Source: Paracraurococcus sp042666655 (GTDB lineage: Bacteria > Pseudomonadota > Alphaproteobacteria > Acetobacterales > Acetobacteraceae). From it: a DNA stretch of 64,000 nucleotides. Position 1 is the first letter of the stretch, and every line of letters begins with the position of its first letter. The position numbers and the translations under genes were made by a program. The stretch spans positions 806,001 through 870,000 of the forward strand of contig NZ_JBHTDE010000001.1 in NCBI RefSeq assembly GCF_042666655.1. The letters are read 5' to 3'. The notes below the pieces were generated by a model. It made no database searches and was not told where the DNA came from. It saw only the letters and a list, made by a program, of their open reading frames with translations. Of the stretch, positions 59,478 to 64,000 are shown one piece after another.

Positions 59478-60325
59478 GCGCGCCCGAGGTCGTCTCCCGC
59501 GCCCGCTGCTTCGGCGGCGAGCAGCGCGTGCTGCGCCACGCCTCGGCCGAGACCGGGACGGCGATGCGCTTCGCGGCCTTCATCCCGCCGCAGGCGCTGG
59601 ACGGGGCGAAGGTGCCGGTGGTGTGGTTCCTCGCCGGCCTGACCTGCACGGAGGAGAATTTCACCGTCAAGGCCGGGGCGCAGCGCGTCGCGGCCGAACT
59701 CGGCCTGCTGCTGGTGGCGCCCGATACCTCGCCGCGCGGCGAGGACGTGCCGGACGATGCGGAGAAGGCCTACGATTTCGGCCTCGGCGCTGGCTTCTAT
59801 GTCGATGCGACGCAGGAACCCTGGGCGCGCAACTACCGCATGCGCAGCTATATCGAGCGGGAATTGCCCGCGCTGGTCGCCGCCGGGCTACCCGCCGACA
59901 TGGCGCGGCAGGGCATCATGGGCCATTCCATGGGCGGGCACGGCGCGCTGACCATCGCGCTGCGCAATCCGGGGCGGTTCAAGGCGGTTTCCGCCTTCGC
60001 GCCCATTGCCTCGCCGCTGCGCTGCCCCTGGGGGGAGAAGGCGCTGGGTGGCTACCTAGGCCCCGACCGCGCGGCCTGGCGTCCATACGACGCCACCGCG
60101 TTGATCGAGGACGGTGCCCGCGTCGCCGAAATCCTGGTCGACCAGGGTTCGGCCGACGGCTTCCTCGACACCCAGTTGAAGCCGGAATTGCTGGAAGCCG
60201 CCTGCGGCATGGCCGGCATCCCGCTGACCCTGCGGCGGCAGCCGGGCTACGACCATTCCTACTTCTTCATCGCCTCCTTCATGGAGGACCATCTGCGCTG
60301 GCACGCGGCGCGCCTCAAGGCCTGA
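59474..60325 (+). CDS. fghA: S-formylglutathione hydrolase
   Basis: An alpha/beta-hydrolase of about 283 residues that splits S-formylglutathione into formate and glutathione, the step after AdhC. The nucleophile elbow is GHSMGGHGALTIAL, the Asp is in LVDQGSADGFL and the His in GYDHSYFFIASF. The conserved N-terminus (VVSRARCFGGEQRVLRHAS) requires a start before 59495, but the frame has no ATG, GTG or TTG there. CTG 59474, overlapping the adhC stop as CTGA, is the best candidate; GTG 59528 would delete family-conserved residues. The gene is certain, the start is inference. Confidence 0.93.
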   Translation: MSAPEVVSRARCFGGEQRVLRHASAETGTAMRFAAFIPPQALDGAKVPVVWFLAGLTCTEENFTVKAGAQRVAAELGLLLVAPDTSPRGEDVPDDAEKAYDFGLGAGFYVDATQEPWARNYRMRSYIERELPALVAAGLPADMARQGIMGHSMGGHGALTIALRNPGRFKAVSAFAPIASPLRCPWGEKALGGYLGPDRAAWRPYDATALIEDGARVAEILVDQGSADGFLDTQLKPELLEAACGMAGIPLTLRRQPGYDHSYFFIASFMEDHLRWHAARLKA

Positions 60326-60680
60326 ACCGCGCCGCCGTCACCGCGTCGCCGGACAGCGCCGCGGCGATCGCCGCCCGGGCCTCGGGCGTCTCCGCCAGCG
60401 CCACCACCCGGTCGAACCAGGGGCATTGCCCGCGCACCCGCGCCTGGAACAGCCGGTCCAGTGCGGCCGCCACCGGCGACCGGCCGCTGCAGCAGCTGCA
60501 GGCCACGGCATGGGCCGGCGTGGCGTCGAAGCTGCCCATGGTCACGGCGCCCTCCGGCAGGGCCGGGGCCGGGGCCGCGGTAAGCACCGCCGAGTTCGGC
60601 CCCGCCGCCAGCGCCGCCGCCAGCGCCGCCGCGCTCTCCGTCACCAGCAGGGGAATCCGCGCATCCAGGGACCAGGCCAC
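60315..60680 (-). CDS. Cys-rich small protein of unknown function
   Basis: A 121-residue protein from GTG 60680. Residues 1-55 are Ala-rich and hydrophobic-alternating (LLVTESAAALAAALAAGPNS). A Cys cluster AVACSCCSGRSPVAAALDRL follows at about 70-78, then VRGQCPWFDRVVAL. The cysteines could bind zinc or another metal. It overlaps the fghA 3' end by 11 bases and is divergent from the ArsR-methyltransferase gene, sharing its operator. I recall similar sequences in Acetobacteraceae but cannot name the family. The open frame extending upstream from metH on this strand is an artefact. Confidence 0.55.
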   Translation of the reverse strand: MAWSLDARIPLLVTESAAALAAALAAGPNSAVLTAAPAPALPEGAVTMGSFDATPAHAVACSCCSGRSPVAAALDRLFQARVRGQCPWFDRVVALAETPEARAAIAAALSGDAVTAARFRP

Positions 60681-60706
60681 GTGTTCAGGCTCCGTAGAGG
60701 TTGCTG

Positions 60707-60728
60707 GACATAAGGATATGTTTATGTC
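60707..60728. promoter_or_regulatory. Operator-like palindrome upstream of the ArsR-methyltransferase gene
   Basis: GACATAA (60707-60713) and TTATGTC (60722-60728) are perfect inverted repeats around GGATATGT. The form ACATAA-N8-TTATGT with an ATAT core resembles sites of the ArsR-type regulators that control methionine genes in Alphaproteobacteria. It lies between the divergent Cys-rich gene and the regulator gene, 12 bases before the latter's start. Confidence 0.65.
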
Positions 60729-60740
60729 ATTTCTACACCC

Positions 60741-61691
60741 ATGGACAAATTCCTGGCCCAGCTGCGTGCCGCCGCCGAGCCGACCAGGCTTCGCCTGCTG
60801 GCTCTTTGCGCCCGCGGCGCCTTCTGCGTGACCGATCTGTGCGAAGTGCTGGGGCAATCCCAGCCACGCCTCTCCCGCCACCTGAAGCTGCTGGTCGAGG
60901 CCGGGTTGCTGGAGCGCGTGCCGGAAGGCGCCAACGCCTATTTCCAGGTCCCCGGCAGCGCCGGCCTGGTGCACCAGCTGCTGGCCCGCATGCCGGAGGA
61001 CGACCAGATGCTGGCCGCCGACCGCCGCCAGGCCGCCCGGCTGGCGGCCGAACGTGCCCGCGCTGCCTCCGACAGCTTCCGCCGGCACGGTGCCGACTGG
61101 GACGAGATGCGCGCGCTCGGCCTGCCCGCCGAGGCGATCGAGGCGGCGCTGGTCGCCGCCCTGCCGGAGAAGCCGGGCCGGGTGCTGGATATCGGTACCG
61201 GCACCGGCCGGCTGCTGGAATTGCTCGCCGGCCGGGCCGAGGCGGCGCTCGGCGTCGATGCCAGCCGCGACATGCTGGCGCTGGCCCGCGCCCGGCTCAC
61301 CGAACGCGGCCTGGGTGGCCATTGCGCGGTGCGCCAGGCCGACATGTACCGGCTGCCGCTGCCCGATGCCGGCTTCGACGTCGTCGCCCTGCAGATGGTG
61401 CTGCATTATGCCGAGGATCCCGCCGCGGCGCTTGCCGAGGCGGCGCGGGTGCTGCGGCCCGACGGGCTGCTGCTGGTGGTGGACCTTGCCGCGCATGAAC
61501 GCGGCGAGCTGCTGGAGCACCACGCGCATCGCTGGCCCGGCTTCGACGATGCCGGCATGGCCGGCTGGCTGGGCGCGGCGGGCTGCGCCTGGCTGCCGCC
61601 GGTCGAGATCGCCGGGCCGCTCGCGGTCCGGCTCTGGCCGGCGCGGCGAATGCCGGGCGTCGTCGCCGCCGTGCCTGCGCTTACCTTCTGA
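60741..61691 (+). CDS. ArsR-family regulator fused to SAM-dependent methyltransferase
   Basis: A 316-residue two-domain protein. Residues 1-90 are an ArsR winged helix (LAQLRAAAEPTRLRLLALCA, then LGQSQPRLSRHLKLLVEAGL); no Cys metal site of the arsenic type is evident. Residues about 140-310 are a class I methyltransferase (RVLDIGTGTGRLLELL, MYRLPLPDAGFDVVALQMVLHY). Such fusions sit next to metF/metH in Alphaproteobacteria and are thought to sense S-adenosylmethionine or its homocysteine product. metH begins 24 bases after its stop, so they share a transcript from the operator at 60707. Confidence 0.9.
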   Translation: MDKFLAQLRAAAEPTRLRLLALCARGAFCVTDLCEVLGQSQPRLSRHLKLLVEAGLLERVPEGANAYFQVPGSAGLVHQLLARMPEDDQMLAADRRQAARLAAERARAASDSFRRHGADWDEMRALGLPAEAIEAALVAALPEKPGRVLDIGTGTGRLLELLAGRAEAALGVDASRDMLALARARLTERGLGGHCAVRQADMYRLPLPDAGFDVVALQMVLHYAEDPAAALAEAARVLRPDGLLLVVDLAAHERGELLEHHAHRWPGFDDAGMAGWLGAAGCAWLPPVEIAGPLAVRLWPARRMPGVVAAVPALTF

Positions 61692-61715
61692 TATTTTGCG
61701 GAAAGTACCCCTCTC

Positions 61716-64000
61716 ATGTCCCGTCCCCCCCTGCTCGAAGCGCTCCGCAACCGCGTCCTGCTTTGCGACGGCGGCATGGGCAGCCGCGTGCAGGCGCTGA
61801 CCCTCGACATCGACAAGGATTACTGGGGCAAGGAGAACTGCACCGACGTGCTGAACCTCTCGCGCCCCGACTTGGTGCGGGAGATCCACCGCGGCTACTA
61901 CGAGGCCGGCGCCGACATGGTGCTGACCAACAGCTTCGGCGGGTCGCCGGTCACGCTCGGCGAGTTCGAGCTGGAGGACCGCGCCTTCGAGATCTGCAAG
62001 GCCTCGGGCGAATTGGCGCGCGAGGCGGCGGAGAGCTTCGCCGACGGCCGCGACCGCTGGGTGATCGGCGATATCGGCCCGGGGACGAAGCTGCCGAGCC
62101 TCGGCCATATCGGTTACGACGCGCTGCAGGCGGCGCTGGAGGTGCAGTGCCTCGGGCTGATCGCCGGCGGGGTGGATGCCATCCTGACCGAGACCAACCA
62201 GGACACGCTGTTCATCAAGGCGGCGGTGAATGCCGCCAAGGCCGCGTTGAAGCAGACGGGCAAGGACATCCCGATCTTCGTGCAGGTCACGGTCGAGACC
62301 ACCGGCACGCTGCTGGTCGGGCCGGATATCCATGCGGCGTCCACCGTCGTGCATTCGCTGGACGTGCCGCTGATCGGGCTGAACTGCGCCACCGGCCCGC
62401 AGGAGATGGCGGAGCATGTCCGCTTCCTCAGCCAGAACTGGCCGGGGCTGATCAGCGTGCAGCCGAATGCCGGCCTGCCCGAACTGGTCGACGGCAAGAC
62501 CCACTACCCGCTGGGCGCGGCCGAGATGGCGAGCTGGATGGAGCGCTTCGTCCGCGAGGATGGCGTCAACCTGATCGGCGGCTGCTGCGGCACCTCGACG
62601 CCGCACATCGAGGCGCTGGATGCGATGCTGCGGAAGCATGGCGAGTGGCGCCCGACGCCGGTGGCGCGGAAGCACCATTGGGTGCCCTCCGTCGCCTCGC
62701 TGTACGGCGCGGTGCCGCTGCGGCAGGAAAACGCCTATTTCTCCATCGGCGAGCGATGCAACGCCAATGGCTCCAAGGCCTGGCGGGAACGCCAGGCGGC
62801 GCATGACTGGGATGGCTGCGTCGCCATCGGCCGCGAGCAGGTGGGGGAAGGCTCCAACAGCCTCGACATCTGCACCGCCTTCGTCGGGCGCAACGAGATG
62901 CAGGAGATGAACGAGGTCGTCACCCGCTTCACCTCCTCGGTCAACGCGCCGCTGGTGATCGACAGCACCGAGACGCCGGTGATCGAGGCCGCGCTGAAGC
63001 TGCATGGCGGCAAGCCGATCATCAACTCGATCAACTTCGAGGATGGCGAGCACGCCGCCGAGGAGCGGCTGGTCCTGGCGAAGAAGTTCGGCGCCTGCGT
63101 CATCGCCCTGACCATCGACGAGGTCGGCATGGCGAAGACCGCCGAGGACAAGCTGCGGATCGCGACAAGGCTGGTCGACTTCGCCTGCAACAAGCACGGC
63201 CTGGCGCAGTCCGACCTGCTGATCGACCCGCTGACCTTCACCATCGCCACCGGCAACGAGGATGACCGCAAGCTCGGCCAGTGGACGCTGGAGGGCATCC
63301 GGATGATCCGCGACGCCTTCCCCGACATCCAGATCATCCTCGGCCTGTCCAACATCAGCTTCGGGCTGAACCCGGCGGCACGGCACGTGCTCAACAGCGT
63401 TTTCCTGGATCACGCCGTGAAGGCCGGCATGACCGGGGCGATCGTGCATGTCAGCAAGATCAAGCCGCTGCACCTGATCCCGCCGGAGGAAGTGCAGGTG
63501 GTCGAGGACCTGATCTTCGACCGCCGCTCGGAGGGCTACGACCCGCTGCAGAAGGTGCTGGAGATCTTCTCCGGCCGGAAGGCGGCGGACAACGTCAAGA
63601 AGGTGCGGGCGGAGACGGTCGAAGGCCGGTTGAAGGACCGCATCGTCGACGGCGACCGCAAGGGGCTGGGCGAGGAGCTGCAGGACGCGCTCGACGCCGG
63701 CAACACCCCGCTGTCGATCATCAACGATGTGCTGCTCGACGGCATGAAGGTGGTGGGCGAGCTGTTCGGCGCCGGAAAGATGCAGCTGCCCTTCGTGCTG
63801 CAGTCCGCCGAGACGATGAAGGCCGCCGTCGCCTATCTGGAACCCTTCATGGAGAAGATCGAGGGCCAGGAGAAGGGCACCATCGTCCTCGCCACGGTGA
63901 AGGGCGACGTGCACGACATCGGCAAGAACCTGGTCGACATCATCCTGACCAACAACGGCTACCGGGTGGTCAACCTCGGCATCAAGGTCCCGCTGGCCGA
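61716..64000 (+). CDS. metH: Cobalamin-dependent methionine synthase MetH, cut by window end
   Basis: The first 761 residues of MetH are present. Residues 1-330 are the homocysteine-binding domain (LLCDGGMGSRVQALTLDIDK, GLNCATGPQEM, zinc-binding GGCCGT). Residues about 350-620 are the methyltetrahydrofolate-binding domain (ERCNANGSKAWRE, VIDSTETPVIEAAL, NSINFEDGE). A four-helix cap follows from about 640, and the B12 domain begins with VKGDVHDIGKNLVDIIL, where the His is the axial cobalt ligand. The frame is open to base 64000. It makes methionine from homocysteine; the SAM-reactivation domain should lie downstream. Confidence 0.96.
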   Translation, partial: MSRPPLLEALRNRVLLCDGGMGSRVQALTLDIDKDYWGKENCTDVLNLSRPDLVREIHRGYYEAGADMVLTNSFGGSPVTLGEFELEDRAFEICKASGELAREAAESFADGRDRWVIGDIGPGTKLPSLGHIGYDALQAALEVQCLGLIAGGVDAILTETNQDTLFIKAAVNAAKAALKQTGKDIPIFVQVTVETTGTLLVGPDIHAASTVVHSLDVPLIGLNCATGPQEMAEHVRFLSQNWPGLISVQPNAGLPELVDGKTHYPLGAAEMASWMERFVREDGVNLIGGCCGTSTPHIEALDAMLRKHGEWRPTPVARKHHWVPSVASLYGAVPLRQENAYFSIGERCNANGSKAWRERQAAHDWDGCVAIGREQVGEGSNSLDICTAFVGRNEMQEMNEVVTRFTSSVNAPLVIDSTETPVIEAALKLHGGKPIINSINFEDGEHAAEERLVLAKKFGACVIALTIDEVGMAKTAEDKLRIATRLVDFACNKHGLAQSDLLIDPLTFTIATGNEDDRKLGQWTLEGIRMIRDAFPDIQIILGLSNISFGLNPAARHVLNSVFLDHAVKAGMTGAIVHVSKIKPLHLIPPEEVQVVEDLIFDRRSEGYDPLQKVLEIFSGRKAADNVKKVRAETVEGRLKDRIVDGDRKGLGEELQDALDAGNTPLSIINDVLLDGMKVVGELFGAGKMQLPFVLQSAETMKAAVAYLEPFMEKIEGQEKGTIVLATVKGDVHDIGKNLVDIILTNNGYRVVNLGIKVPLA

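Noticed and set aside
61692..61715. SAM or cobalamin riboswitch upstream of metH
   Set aside because: Only 24 bases separate metH from the regulator gene, too short for either; control is more likely by the operator at 60707.
60315..63914. Open frame of about 1200 codons antisense to metH
   Set aside because: It mirrors the codon bias of metH in a 70% GC genome; the translation is His/Asp/Leu/Arg-rich with no motif. Only the last 121 codons, beyond metH and the regulator, look like a real gene.

Overview
The window is about 70% GC and almost fully packed with genes. It looks like a chromosomal segment of an alphaproteobacterium of the Acetobacteraceae, in the Roseomonas/Roseococcus range. 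The grounds are: an F1-ATPase operon atpHAGDC with no Fo genes (the split arrangement usual in Alphaproteobacteria); HpnC/D/E-type squalene synthesis next to C30-carotenoid genes; many TRAP-type solute-binding proteins, CaiB CoA-transferases and acyl-CoA dehydrogenases; and an rpsT-dnaA-dnaN block. No tRNA, rRNA, CRISPR array, transposase or phage gene was seen. Both ends cut genes: an MFS transporter at base 1 and metH at base 64000.

Layout. 0-6.1 kb: MFS transporter, then atpHAGDC with a strong terminator. 6.3-9.4 kb: ferritin-like diiron protein, GH10 xylanase, TRAP binding protein. 9.4-11.9 kb: an 850-base non-coding, partly AT-rich stretch followed by a compact three-gene exosortase locus (tiny substrate-like protein, exosortase, unknown membrane-anchored protein). 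12-16.5 kb: DHA2-type drug exporter, a second TRAP binding protein, and divergent uronate dehydrogenase plus aldose epimerase genes separated by clear palindromes. 16.5-18.4 kb: a histone H1-like fusion protein. 18.6-20.2 kb: acyl-CoA dehydrogenase. 20.4-30.0 kb: a C30 carotenoid cluster (CrtN-like desaturase, CrtP-like oxidase, acyltransferase, glycosyltransferase, fused HpnC-HpnD, HpnE, aldehyde dehydrogenase). 30-36.7 kb: small conserved genes, ketopantoate reductase-like protein, biotinyl protein, aldolase, SH3 protein, ubiE, mutM, enoyl-CoA hydratase. 36.8-40.2 kb: rpsT, dnaA, dnaN. 40.4-50.5 kb: CoA-ester catabolism (CaiB, acyl-CoA dehydrogenase, MaoC, CitE-like), TauD, enoyl-CoA hydratase, carboxymuconolactone decarboxylase family, BisC-like molybdoenzyme, CE4 deacetylase, cysteine hydrolase. 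50.5-58 kb: DUF2171, Hsp70-like, a paralogue of the SH3 protein, a decayed nucleoside deoxyribosyltransferase, flavodoxin-like protein, SDR, HWE histidine kinase. 58.3-64 kb: glutathione-dependent formaldehyde detoxification (adhC-fghA), a Cys-rich orphan, and an ArsR-methyltransferase regulator followed by metH.

How the genes work together. The carotenoid genes form a nearly complete route: farnesyl diphosphate to squalene (HpnC-HpnD fusion, HpnE), desaturation and terminal oxidation (CrtN/CrtP-like, aldehyde dehydrogenase), then glycosylation and acylation, which predicts an acyl-glycosyl ester of a C30 carotenoic acid. AdhC and FghA act in sequence on S-hydroxymethylglutathione. The ArsR-methyltransferase is probably the local regulator of metH.

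The most unusual items are the exosortase mini-locus with a probable mature substrate of only about 20-30 residues, the HpnC-HpnD fusion, a family of modular hairpin repeats scattered between genes, a two-member uncharacterised family of membrane-anchored proteins, the DUF5872-DUF3140-histone-tail fusion, and two genes that appear to start at CTG inside a CTGA overlap.
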